From Clostridiales bacterium (GTDB lineage Bacteria > Bacillota > Clostridia > Lachnospirales > JAITVM01): a stretch of DNA of 8,618 nt. The stretch covers positions 1-8,618 of the forward strand of contig JAITVM010000140.1 in the NCBI GenBank assembly GCA_031285815.1. The letters are read 5' to 3'. The notes beneath the pieces were generated by a model. That model was given only the letters and a program-made list of their open reading frames with translations, was not told where the DNA came from and made no database searches. This document shows positions 1 to 7,054 of the stretch, piece after piece. The first letter of the stretch is position 1. Each line of letters begins with the position of its first letter. The translations under genes and the position numbers were made by a program.

Positions 1-47
1 TGTTAACCAATTGCCAGCAAGCTTCTAAAATTCAAAAATTTATATAC

Positions 48-1235
48 TTAAAACCGGTCAATAACCACATTGCCAGTCAAATTATCTATGTCCACATAAC
101 AGCCTAAAATATCTGAGAAGAAAGTAGACGGTACAAACACTTTGCTAAAAATATATTCCGGGGCCTTTTCTAATTCATACCCGGCATAATCATTAACATC
201 TACTTTAATTTCTATAGAGGCATCGCCATCTTCTAAAAGTACGGTTTGGTTAGCTGCGTCCCAAACAACGGTATACCCCAAATCTTCTGCTACATCCCTA
301 ACGGGTACGGAAACAACACCATTTACTTTATTAGTCTCAACTTTAGTAATGATGGATTTATTTAATTCGTTTAATGGCAGCATAAAAACAATAGATGTAT
401 CAGAATCTGTTATAAAATCTTTAGAGAAAGCCAGGCCTAATGTTTCGTCATCTAAAAAATAGAATGGGGTCGACTCAACTACGCCTTTAAAGTCAGCGCC
501 ATTATTAAAAAATGTGCTGCCTTCAGCTTTTAATGTATTATTAACAAAATCGCTTGCTAATTCATAGGCATTAGGGCCTAATATGTCTGAAAGTTCATAT
601 AATTTGCAAAAATCTTTAGCAACAGTGAAAGTTAAGAGGTCTTCGCCTGCAGTTTCACCAACGCCATATTTTGCAAATAGGCCAAAGTTCAAATAATTTT
701 CGTTAGCAAAGGCCTGGTAAGTAAAAGATACCCTTATATTATTATCCAAAGCTTTATCAATAGCAGCATTATAAAACCTGTCAACAATAGCGTTTAGTTC
801 ATCTTGGAAAGCGGTATTCCCGGTAACTTCAATATTAGGCAATGTACCGGTACCAGTTGGGTTTTCTGATTTAATATCAAATGGGGCTACTTCATAAAGC
901 GTATTTGTAAAATTTTGATTTTTATAAACTGTGCTTACGCTATATATAACCTCATCATTTTTAACACCTGTATTAACTTCAGGTTCATCAGCTTCGCCAG
1001 TTATTATTGCTTCGGCCCCTTCTTCAGCTTCTGGGGCTGGTTTAACAGCTTCTTCCCCGCTTGTTTCAGCCGCAGCTTCTATTGGGATAGCTTTAGGCGC
1101 ATCTGCCGCACCTTCAGGTACTGACTCGGCTGCTGTAGCTTCTTCAGGCTGGCCGCTTGTAGCTTCGCTGGCAAGGGCAGTTGTTGAAAATAAAAAAGTA
1201 AGGGCTAACATAATAGCCAAAGATTTGAATTTCAT
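48..1235 (-). CDS. Exported protein with DUF3298-like region and C-terminal copper-amine-oxidase-N-like domain
   Basis: 395 aa, function unknown. Residues 1-22 form a clear signal peptide: MKFK start, hydrophobic core, then a signal peptidase I site after ALA. There is no lipobox Cys. Residues about 23-92 are a low-complexity linker rich in Ala, Glu and Pro, probably a flexible spacer in the wall. Residues about 93-300 resemble the DUF4163/DUF3298 pair found in PdaC- and RsiV-like extracellular proteins, including the aromatic stretch FYFLDDETLGLAFSKDF. Residues about 305-395 match the Cu_amine_oxidN1 module (VSVPVRDVAEDLGYTVVWD, then KVFVPSTFF); in clostridia this is a common surface module and does not imply an oxidase. 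No SLH repeat or LPXTG anchor is seen, so the protein is probably released or held by the C-terminal module. The ATG is preceded by AAGGGGG about 10 nt upstream. It appears monocistronic. I am confident that it is an exported protein, less so about the middle domain. Confidence 0.88.
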   Translation of the reverse strand: MKFKSLAIMLALTFLFSTTALASEATSGQPEEATAAESVPEGAADAPKAIPIEAAAETSGEEAVKPAPEAEEGAEAIITGEADEPEVNTGVKNDEVIYSVSTVYKNQNFTNTLYEVAPFDIKSENPTGTGTLPNIEVTGNTAFQDELNAIVDRFYNAAIDKALDNNIRVSFTYQAFANENYLNFGLFAKYGVGETAGEDLLTFTVAKDFCKLYELSDILGPNAYELASDFVNNTLKAEGSTFFNNGADFKGVVESTPFYFLDDETLGLAFSKDFITDSDTSIVFMLPLNELNKSIITKVETNKVNGVVSVPVRDVAEDLGYTVVWDAANQTVLLEDGDASIEIKVDVNDYAGYELEKAPEYIFSKVFVPSTFFSDILGCYVDIDNLTGNVVIDRF

Positions 1236-1281
1236 AATAAATAATCCCCCTTATTAATTAAATGTTACTCATATGGAAATT

Positions 1282-1310
1282 ATTATACACATGTAATAAT
1301 TAAAAAACAA
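1282..1310 (-). promoter_or_regulatory. Candidate sigma-70/A promoter for the exported protein
   Basis: On the minus strand, TTGTTT (1310-1305) and TATAAT (1287-1282) are separated by exactly 17 bp. Transcription would start near 1275, giving a leader of about 40 nt before the ATG at 1235. It lies in the 134-bp gap after mnmH. I see no convincing hairpin terminator for mnmH there, so read-through into this gene remains possible. Confidence 0.6.
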
Positions 1311-1369
1311 TACAAGATACAATAATCCACTATATATTTTGCGACAAAGGGTACTATTTATACATTTTT

Positions 1370-2383
1370 TTATCGAATAAAATCGCCAATTAGTTTTTTG
1401 GCTGTTTCTAAATTATTTATATTATAATATTTATTTTCAAAATTATTATTTATAGATTTATAATTTAAATCATAATATTCTAACATAAGCCGTTCGATAA
1501 CTTCGTCATAATCTTTTTTTAAAATAGACTCTTTATACCCGCTGATATTTTTTTTAGGGATATATTTTTCTAATTTAGAAAGCGCCGCCAATATTTCACC
1601 ATCCAAATTTTCTGCCTTTAGGTAATCATTTTTAATATTTAAGACCCTAAAGCCGATTGGCGATTCTATGCCCACATTTATGCCGGCCCTCGTCTTTTCA
1701 AATAATTTGTTCCCCATAACGATACCCCCAATGCGTTTGCTTTCGCCTTCCGTAAATACTAAATCCGATTTCCTTTTTATTAGCGAATCAAAAACATTGT
1801 TTTCGAATTGCTTTTGGGAATTACATTTTTCCAGGCCTATAGAGCCCATAATAGAGCCCCTATGGTTTGCACAGCCTTCCAAATCTAAAGTATCAGCCCC
1901 TAGGCTTTTAAGTGATTTTATTATTTCCGTCTTACCTGAGCCTGTTTTCCCAAAAAGCGTTACAAACGTAACCTTGTCCAAAATTTCTTCAATATGGCCC
2001 AAAACATAGTTGCGGTATCCTTTGTAGCCCAAGTCAAGTTTAATTATTGGTAGGCCCATCGCGGCCATAGTATAGGCTAAAACCCTACTGCGCAGCCCAC
2101 CACGGGCACAAAACACAACAATCAATTTCCCGCTGGAGAGCTTGCGCAATTTCTTATAAATAATATGAAGCCTCGGCCCCACAAATTCAATAGCCAAGGC
2201 TTTGGCTTCATCAATATTTTGCTTATAAGTTTTTCCGATTATTTCCCGTTCTTCATTTGTTAAAATGGGTAAATTCACAGCTTCCGGTATGGTTGACCCG
2301 AAATATTCTGCAGGGGTCCTTAAATCAATCATAATATAATTCTTCATGTTTAAAACTTCACCATAATTAGCTTCTTTTAGCAT
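1370..2383 (-). CDS. mnmH: tRNA 2-selenouridine synthase MnmH (SelU)
   Basis: 337 aa, slightly shorter than the roughly 340-370 aa usual for the family. MnmH replaces sulfur by selenium, via a geranylated intermediate, at the 2-thio position of wobble uridine 34 in tRNAs for Lys, Glu and Gln, using selenophosphate. The N-terminal rhodanese domain (about 15-125) shows IDLRTPAEY, the TIPEAVNLP stretch and the catalytic loop FCARGGLRS with Cys92. The C-terminal P-loop domain follows: Walker A GKTGSGKT at 145-152, then LDLEGCANHRGSIMG and EGESKRIGG, both typical of SelU. The ATG at 2383 has GAGGT 9 nt upstream. A second ATG (residue 13, MKNYIMIDLR) is possible but has no equally good ribosome site. 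It follows a small ORF by 17 nt and is probably co-transcribed with it. Its presence implies selD elsewhere in the genome. Confidence 0.95.
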   Translation of the reverse strand: MLKEANYGEVLNMKNYIMIDLRTPAEYFGSTIPEAVNLPILTNEEREIIGKTYKQNIDEAKALAIEFVGPRLHIIYKKLRKLSSGKLIVVFCARGGLRSRVLAYTMAAMGLPIIKLDLGYKGYRNYVLGHIEEILDKVTFVTLFGKTGSGKTEIIKSLKSLGADTLDLEGCANHRGSIMGSIGLEKCNSQKQFENNVFDSLIKRKSDLVFTEGESKRIGGIVMGNKLFEKTRAGINVGIESPIGFRVLNIKNDYLKAENLDGEILAALSKLEKYIPKKNISGYKESILKKDYDEVIERLMLEYYDLNYKSINNNFENKYYNINNLETAKKLIGDFIR

Positions 2384-2400
2384 ACAGCAAGAACCTCGTT

Positions 2401-2625
2401 TTAAGAAAAATTTTCAGGTACAAAATTTTCATGCGCAAAATTTTCAAGTGCAAAAACCAGAAACCTCTCAAGCGCACAATTATCCTCTTTATTAACAATT
2501 ACAAAAAGGTTATCCTTGTCAAAAAACCTTTTAGCCGAATAAGCTTCTATTTTTGTTTTAATCGATTTTTTAACATCGTCTGTAAGAATGATACCTGCAT
2601 ACTCGCAATATTCATCAAACATCAT
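2401..2625 (-). CDS. Small hypothetical protein upstream of mnmH
   Basis: 74 aa, not recognised. It begins MMFDEYCEYAG, is acidic and charged, has no signal peptide or membrane segment, and ends in a repeated Glu-Asn-Phe pattern. The frame stays open upstream to a TTG at 2676, but that codon has no Shine-Dalgarno site. The ATGATG at 2625-2620 has AAGGGTGAGG just upstream, so I place the start there. The start overlaps the end of the preceding 39-codon ORF (stop at 2617-2615), an arrangement typical of translational coupling. mnmH begins 17 nt after its stop. The position suggests a link to mnmH, but no residue pattern supports a selenium role. It could also be the 3' part of a frameshifted gene joined with the ORF before it. 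Confidence 0.55.
   Translation of the reverse strand: MMFDEYCEYAGIILTDDVKKSIKTKIEAYSAKRFFDKDNLFVIVNKEDNCALERFLVFALENFAHENFVPENFS
2407..2451 (-). repeat. Three 15-bp tandem units in the 3' end of the small ORF
   Basis: On the plus strand, AAAATTTTC followed by six variable bases occurs three times in phase (2407-2421, 2422-2436, 2437-2451). In the small protein, read on the minus strand, the units encode LENF, AHENF and VPENF. The AAAATTTT core is exact in all three copies and the remaining bases drift. The 15-bp period keeps the reading frame. Confidence 0.8.
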
Positions 2626-2734
2626 ATCCCTCACCCTTAATAACAAATATACAATCCACACGGGGCAAACATACAAAAGCTTTTAATGCCTGCACAGCTC
2701 TAGCCAATAAATCATTTTTTGTATAGCGTACCAT
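2615..2734 (-). CDS. Very small ORF (39 aa) preceding the mnmH cluster
   Basis: Start ATG at 2734, with AGAGG 7 nt upstream, stop TGA at 2617-2615 followed directly by a second TGA. The product begins MVRYTKNDLLARAVQALKAF and continues with two Cys residues in VCLPRVDCIFVIKGEGYDV; no family is recognised. The residue mix is protein-like and the ribosome site is good. Its stop overlaps the ATGATG start of the next ORF by several bases in the +1 frame. It is either a short leader peptide coupled to the next gene, a genuine microprotein, or the N-terminal half of a roughly 112-residue protein split by a one-base indel. Nothing downstream looks like a selenocysteine insertion hairpin that would support readthrough of the TGA. 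Confidence 0.4.
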   Translation of the reverse strand: MVRYTKNDLLARAVQALKAFVCLPRVDCIFVIKGEGYDV

Positions 2735-2777
2735 TTTATTGCCTCTTTTTATTGCAACCGTAATAAATTACAACATT

Positions 2778-2806
2778 ATTTTACTATATTTTTAAAAGTT
2801 AGTAAA
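2778..2806 (-). promoter_or_regulatory. Candidate promoter for the small ORF-mnmH operon
   Basis: On the minus strand, TTTACT (2806-2801), a 17-bp spacer, then TAAAAT (2783-2778). The start would be near 2771, 37 nt before the ATG at 2734. Both boxes are imperfect, and the region is so AT-rich that chance matches are likely. Confidence 0.35.
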
Positions 2807-2810
2807 TAAT

Positions 2811-2846
2811 TTTAAAATATTTGACTAAATAAATTAATATTTTAAA
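2811..2846. repeat. 11-bp perfect AT-only inverted repeat
   Basis: TTTAAAATATT (2811-2821) and its exact reverse complement AATATTTTAAA (2836-2846) are separated by 14 bp. The repeat lies directly upstream of the candidate mnmH-operon promoter. It may be a protein site or upstream element, or chance in AT-rich DNA. Confidence 0.5.
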
Positions 2847-2935
2847 CAAAAAACTTTCAAAATATGTAATAAATATAGAAAACGGCAAATAAAACTTGGC
2901 AAATTATTTTTGAATTAAGGGGCCCCCAATTATTT

Positions 2936-2977
2936 AAAACGCAAAGTCCGATGAGAAAAGCTACCCACCGAACTTTG
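2936..2977 (-). terminator. Probable intrinsic terminator of the tsaE-tsaB-rimI-Lon-like operon
   Basis: Just after the Lon-like stop codon, the minus-strand RNA can pair CAAAGTTCGGTGGG (2977-2964) with CTCATCGGACTTTG (2955-2942). This gives a 14-bp stem with three G-U pairs and an 8-nt loop. A short U run (GUUUU) follows at 2941-2937. The U tract is weak, so termination may be partial. Confidence 0.6.
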
Positions 2978-2980
2978 GCC

Positions 2981-5356
2981 TTATAATGACGATTTATGGA
3001 ATTCTTTTAGTTTTTTATACACTTTCCCATGGATAGAATTAACAGGGTACTTGTTTTTTTCATTTAATACACCGGCCGGGACACCGGTTAGTATCTCTAT
3101 GCCTTCATCTATGTTCGTAATATGGTAGATATGGAATACTCCATTTTTAACCGCTTCAATAACCGTTTCTTTCAAAACTAAGTCGCCAATATTTTGCGTT
3201 GGTATAATAACGCCTTGGTTCCCGGTCAGCCCGCGTTTTTCACAAAGGTCAAAAAAACCTTCAATTTTATGTGTAACGCCGCCTATCGGCTGAACCTCCC
3301 CAAACTGGTTTATGCTGCCCGTAACAGCTATTTCCTGGGTAATTGGCATGCCGGACAGGCTAGACAAAATTGAATATAATTCTGTAGACGATGCGCTGTC
3401 GCCGTCTATCCCACTATAAGACTGTTCAAAGCAAATCCTGCAGGACAGCGACATCGGAAAATCTTGCGCATAAGTCTGTTCTATATAGCCCGATAAAACC
3501 TGAATGCCTTTATCGTGTATATTCCCGCTCATTTCGGCTTCTTTCTCAATATTTACTATACCTGTTTTGCCAACTGATGTAGTTGCTGTTATCTTTGCGG
3601 GCTTGCCAAATTCATAATCGCCGGTCTGTATGACTGTTAAGCCATTAATCTGGCCAACCTTCTTGCCCACTACCTCTATCATCATTATCCCATCGTCTAA
3701 TAATTCATTAAGCTTTTCTTCATACATAGAATTCCGGTAATAGCTTTCTTCCAATGCCTTATCTATATAATATGAAGTAACTTCTTTTTTGCCATCTAAT
3801 TTAGCCCAAGCGTCAGCTTCAATTAATAAATCCGCTACCTGCCCAAAATTAGCGGTAATCTTTTTCTGGTTTTCAGCTAAACGCTGGGAATATTCTAAAA
3901 CCTTGAAAACTGCATCTACAGAAAATTCCGACAGCCCTTCTTTTTCTGTATAATTTTTTATAAACCCAAACAACTTTTTAATATTTTCATTTCCGGCGCC
4001 CATTTCAAAATCAAAATCCGCCCGGATTTTAAATAGCCCGCGAAACTCTTCATCATACATATTAAGCAGGTCATAATAAAACTCTGATCCGACCATAATT
4101 ATTTTTATATCTAATGGTATAGGCTCCGGTTTAATGTAGCTAACCACCAGCCCCGTTGAATATTCTTTAAAAGGCTCAACCGAGAGCTCCCTCGAACTCA
4201 AGACCCGTTTAATAGTTTCCCAAACCAGCACATTTGAAACCACGTCATGGGCTTTAATAATTAAATACCCGCCGTTTGCCTTATGCAGGACCCCTGGTTT
4301 GATTTTTAAAAAATCTGTGCTCAAATTCCCAAACTCGCTGTCGTATTCTATTTCCCCAACGAGGTTAATATAAGTTGGGTTATATTCTATTACAACCGGC
4401 GCGCCTGTTAAATCTTTGTTATCGACTATAACATTCACTTTATATTTATAAAAAACTTCATCCCCGGTTTTTTTGCTATACCAAGGGATAAGCGAATAAG
4501 CAGCGTCTTCCCCTGCCTCTTCTTCCGAAAAAATATCTATATTTTCAAGGATATCTTCTTTTACATAACCTAAATAATCTAAAACATCCTGGTTGTCTTT
4601 ATATTTGTCCATTATAAAACCGACATGCCTGCCAACTAAAAACAAAGCTTCGCTATACTCCAAATCCGACAGCTTATCTTTAGCGTTTTTTTCAATAGAT
4701 TTTATAAGGCGCATTACATCAGACGCATCCTGTTGGATCTCCTCTGACACTACAGATATCATATCTTTTTCTTCTGGGCTTAATTGTTCATACTCATCTT
4801 CAGAAATAAGCACTTCATTTACAATTGGCATAAAGTACATGCCACTGGACGTAGTTTTTACGCCAAAATTTTTTTCACGCGCTTTGTCAGTTATCCGCTT
4901 TATGGCATTGTCCCGTTTTTCCTGGTATTCTTTCAAGACCCTGTTTTTTTTAAGTTCAAATTCCTTTGTGGCATATACTTTTGAAAACTCATCTATCAGT
5001 GTATTTATAAGTTCATCCATGAGCCCCCTAAGTTCAACCCCCTTGCCAGGTTCCAGGGAGAGCGCTTTAGACTCCTTAGGGTTTTTAAAATTATATACAT
5101 AACAAATATCTTTTGGCACCGGGCCGGCTTTAGCTTTTTCCCGGACAAATTTTTTCGAGAAGCTGAGCTTCCCCAGCCCTTCTGTACCACAAATATATAT
5201 ATTGTAGCCTTTATTTTTAATATTTAAACCAAAACTAATCGCTTTCCCGGCCCTGTCCTGGCCTATTAAACCATCGTATTTTTCTATTTCAGAAAAGTTA
5301 AACGCTTCTTTATTAAAAGCCCTTTTTAATTGGTTAAAGCTTAACTCTTTAGCCAT
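2981..5356 (-). CDS. Lon-like ATP-dependent protease (LonB/YcbZ type, AAA_32 + Lon_C)
   Basis: 791 aa, cytosolic; probably degrades misfolded or regulatory proteins. It lacks the N-terminal LON substrate-binding domain of classical Lon. Residues about 30-140 start the ATPase region (GLIGQDRAGKAISFGL, then a P-loop at 57-65). Residues about 140-290 are a charged helical insertion, probably coiled coil. The family motif HKANGGYLIIKAHD and FKIRADFDFEM follow. The C-terminal Lon_C peptidase (about 560-765) has catalytic Ser654 in DGDSASSTE and Lys697 in GGVTHKIEG. Their 43-residue spacing equals that of E. coli Lon (S679/K722), so the peptidase site looks intact. The P-loop is unusual: GTEGLGKLS has Leu64 after the lysine where Ser or Thr is normal. 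The ATG has GAGGTGG 4 nt upstream and lies 17 nt after rimI, as the last gene of the operon. Confidence 0.92.
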   Translation of the reverse strand: MAKELSFNQLKRAFNKEAFNFSEIEKYDGLIGQDRAGKAISFGLNIKNKGYNIYICGTEGLGKLSFSKKFVREKAKAGPVPKDICYVYNFKNPKESKALSLEPGKGVELRGLMDELINTLIDEFSKVYATKEFELKKNRVLKEYQEKRDNAIKRITDKAREKNFGVKTTSSGMYFMPIVNEVLISEDEYEQLSPEEKDMISVVSEEIQQDASDVMRLIKSIEKNAKDKLSDLEYSEALFLVGRHVGFIMDKYKDNQDVLDYLGYVKEDILENIDIFSEEEAGEDAAYSLIPWYSKKTGDEVFYKYKVNVIVDNKDLTGAPVVIEYNPTYINLVGEIEYDSEFGNLSTDFLKIKPGVLHKANGGYLIIKAHDVVSNVLVWETIKRVLSSRELSVEPFKEYSTGLVVSYIKPEPIPLDIKIIMVGSEFYYDLLNMYDEEFRGLFKIRADFDFEMGAGNENIKKLFGFIKNYTEKEGLSEFSVDAVFKVLEYSQRLAENQKKITANFGQVADLLIEADAWAKLDGKKEVTSYYIDKALEESYYRNSMYEEKLNELLDDGIMMIEVVGKKVGQINGLTVIQTGDYEFGKPAKITATTSVGKTGIVNIEKEAEMSGNIHDKGIQVLSGYIEQTYAQDFPMSLSCRICFEQSYSGIDGDSASSTELYSILSSLSGMPITQEIAVTGSINQFGEVQPIGGVTHKIEGFFDLCEKRGLTGNQGVIIPTQNIGDLVLKETVIEAVKNGVFHIYHITNIDEGIEILTGVPAGVLNEKNKYPVNSIHGKVYKKLKEFHKSSL

Positions 5357-5373
5357 CAGACCACCTCAATCCC

Positions 5374-5832
5374 TCAAAAATGTTTCCACATAATAATCGC
5401 GTCTTCATTTGTATCAGAGTAATACCTTTTCCGGAACCCTTCCGGTTTAAAGCCGTATTTGGTATACAGGGACTGGGCTTTCATATTTGAAATGCGCACT
5501 TCTAAAGTAATGCCGATCATTTCCTTTTGCCCAGCTATTTCTATAATAGACTCAAGAAGCCTGGAGCCAACGCCTTGGCCACGGAATTCCCTTTTTACGG
5601 CTATATTCGTGATATGCCCTTCGTTTACAACATGCCACATGCCTGCGTACCCCATAACATCGCTGTTTTCATTTAATGCGACTAAATATACGGCTAATCT
5701 GTTGTTAGTTAATTCAGATTGAAGCTCCTTCTTAGACCATGGGACAGAAAACGATTCTTGTTCAATTGCATGAACATCCTCCAGGTGGTTTAATGCCATT
5801 TTAGTAATAATTATACTGCCTATTTTAAACAC
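5374..5832 (-). CDS. rimI: Ribosomal protein S18 alanine N-acetyltransferase RimI
   Basis: 152 aa from the start chosen here; GNAT-fold enzyme that transfers acetyl from acetyl-CoA to the N-terminal Ala of ribosomal protein S18. Visible family features are the early EQESFSVPWS segment, ITNIAVKREFRGQGVG (residues about 74-89) containing the acetyl-CoA-binding R/Q-x-x-G-x-G loop, and LEVRISNMKAQSLYTKYGF near the C terminus. The frame also opens with a TTG at 5835, but AAAGG lies 5 nt before the GTG at 5832 and only 2 nt before the TTG, so GTG is preferred. A later ATG (Met12) would remove the first beta strand. The gene lies 22 nt after tsaB and 17 nt before the Lon-like gene. A tsaB-rimI neighbourhood is classical, which makes RimI more likely than a generic acetyltransferase. 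Confidence 0.92.
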   Translation of the reverse strand: MFKIGSIIITKMALNHLEDVHAIEQESFSVPWSKKELQSELTNNRLAVYLVALNENSDVMGYAGMWHVVNEGHITNIAVKREFRGQGVGSRLLESIIEIAGQKEMIGITLEVRISNMKAQSLYTKYGFKPEGFRKRYYSDTNEDAIIMWKHF

Positions 5833-5854
5833 CAAAACCTTTCGCTTGAAGTAA

Positions 5855-6535
5855 TCAAGATAAATTCATTTCCGCCTGCGGCAACCGGATATAAAACGGT
5901 TTAAACCCGCTATAAGGTATAGCCGAACCGGTATTATTTATAGCCAGCCTGCCTACAGAGGCCGCCCTCTGCATATTATTGTTATGGTGGGCAAACAAAA
6001 AATTTTTGTTGTACCCAATAATAATATCTTTATAAACAGGGGCAGCATCGCCAAGAAATATTATCTGATTATTATAGTTATCCGTCAACCCTAATATTTT
6101 ATCGATCCCGGCCGCCATATAATCCGAAACCCTTTTTTGCGTATAACCACATTGTTCATAAATTGCACAATAGCATTCCCCCCTTCTTGCGTCCATAATA
6201 GGGATAATGGTGCAATTGGGGCTAAATATATTATATGCTAATGAATCCAATGTTGGCACAGGAATAAGGCCTACGCCAAGGCCATGGGCAATTGATTTGG
6301 CCGTGGCCGCGCCAATCCGCAGCCCTGTAAACGAGCCGGGGCCCGAGGTTACCGCGACAAAATCTATTTCACTTTTATCTGTTTCAGAAAATTTAAAGCA
6401 TTCTAAAACCATAGGCATTAAATTTTCCGCATGGGTCAATTTATTATTTATATTAAACTCACAAACTACTTTATCTTCTGTAACAATAGCAGCTGTAGCA
6501 ACAACCCCTGTACAATCAAGCGCTAAAATTTTCAT
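5855..6535 (-). CDS. tsaB: tRNA threonylcarbamoyladenosine biosynthesis protein TsaB
   Basis: 226 aa, the usual size. TsaB is the catalytically degenerate ASKHA-fold partner of TsaD. Together with TsaE they transfer the threonylcarbamoyl group to A37 of ANN-decoding tRNAs. Diagnostic stretches are MKILALDCTG at the N terminus, THAENLMPMV, SGPGSFTGLRIG (about 64-75), the KSIAHGLG helix and IMDARRGECYCAIY. The C-terminal lobe is short and ends FYIRLPQAEMNLS. The ATG at 6535 overlaps the TGA of tsaE by 4 nt (ATGA), so the two are translationally coupled. tsaD is not in this window and must be encoded elsewhere. Confidence 0.96.
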   Translation of the reverse strand: MKILALDCTGVVATAAIVTEDKVVCEFNINNKLTHAENLMPMVLECFKFSETDKSEIDFVAVTSGPGSFTGLRIGAATAKSIAHGLGVGLIPVPTLDSLAYNIFSPNCTIIPIMDARRGECYCAIYEQCGYTQKRVSDYMAAGIDKILGLTDNYNNQIIFLGDAAPVYKDIIIGYNKNFLFAHHNNNMQRAASVGRLAINNTGSAIPYSGFKPFYIRLPQAEMNLS

Positions 6536-6957
6536 GGCCGCACCCCGATAATAACCTTCCTGTAATCATCTTCCTTATTGTAGTCCCTTAAAATACTAAC
6601 CCAAGTAGCATTCCCTGGGATTATGCCCTTTATTAAACCTGCCCATTCTATTAGGCACACGCCGCCCCCATAAAAATATTCTTCATAGCCGGTGTCTTCC
6701 ATTTCAGAAATATGTTTTATCCTGTATACATCAAAATGATAAAGTGCCAGCCCGCCTTGATAAACATTAACAATTGCAAAAGTAGGGGACGTAATTTCCT
6801 CTAAAATACCCATGCCGTGGGCAAACCCTTTTGCAAAAACAGTTTTGCCTGCACCCAAACCGCCTTCCAGGCAAAAAATATCCCCCGGCTTGGCATTAGC
6901 CGAAACCTGCCGGGCCAAATTTTCAGTTTCTTCCTGCGAATATGTTTCAAAAACCAT
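6532..6957 (-). CDS. tsaE: tRNA threonylcarbamoyladenosine biosynthesis ATPase TsaE
   Basis: 141 aa, typical length. TsaE is the small P-loop ATPase that binds TsaB-TsaD and is needed for multiple turnovers of t6A synthesis. The Walker A is GGLGAGKT at 32-39. It is followed by ITSPTFAIVNVY (the family's switch segment), YHFDVYRI and CLIEWAGLI (Walker B-like), all standard for the family. The ATG at 6957 has AGGAAGG directly upstream. It is the first gene of the operon and overlaps tsaB by 4 nt. Confidence 0.96.
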   Translation of the reverse strand: MVFETYSQEETENLARQVSANAKPGDIFCLEGGLGAGKTVFAKGFAHGMGILEEITSPTFAIVNVYQGGLALYHFDVYRIKHISEMEDTGYEEYFYGGGVCLIEWAGLIKGIIPGNATWVSILRDYNKEDDYRKVIIGVRP

Positions 6958-6986
6958 AACCTTCCTGCCCCAATTAATAAAATTAT

Positions 6987-7037
6987 TATAGCCTGTACAA
7001 AAGGCTAACTATAGCAAACCCAGTAAACAGGCCTATA
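6987..7037 (-). promoter_or_regulatory. Stem-forming leader upstream of tsaE
   Basis: In the minus-strand RNA, TATAGGCCTGT (7037-7027) can pair with ACAGGCTATA (6996-6987): 10 bp with one bulged G, enclosing about 30 nt. A smaller stem TAGCC/GGCTA competes inside. If transcription starts at the promoter at 7055-7083, this lies in the tsaE leader, ending about 30 nt before the start codon. No known riboswitch class is recognised. The 3' arm also contains a TATAAT (6990-6985) that could serve as a second, weak promoter. Confidence 0.4.
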
Positions 7038-7054
7038 TTCATCAAACTTATGCT

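Noticed and set aside
2..28. Plus-strand frame VNQLPASF ending in TAA, at the left window edge
   Set aside because: Eight codons are too few to distinguish a gene end from chance.
931..1257. Plus-strand ORF rich in Ser and Ala, opposite the exported protein
   Set aside because: It mirrors the Ala/Glu-rich linker codons on the other strand and has no ribosome site or recognisable domain.
2612..2617. Tandem TGA codons next to a selenium-related gene, suggesting selenocysteine
   Set aside because: Readthrough gives a short frame that soon stops and does not resemble protein, and no SECIS-like hairpin follows. The overlapping start codon explains the context better.
2626..2676. 17-residue extension of the small ORF from a TTG, giving a hydrophobic N terminus
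   Set aside because: No Shine-Dalgarno site precedes the TTG, while the ATGATG at 2625 has a strong one.
2919..2928. GGGGCCCCC block flanked by AATT-like bases, downstream of the Lon-like gene
   Set aside because: A palindrome with no loop cannot form a hairpin terminator. The 14-bp stem at 2942-2977 is the better candidate.
4593..5102. 169-codon plus-strand ORF inside the Lon-like gene
   Set aside because: Ser/Phe-rich antisense shadow of a clearly conserved protease frame.
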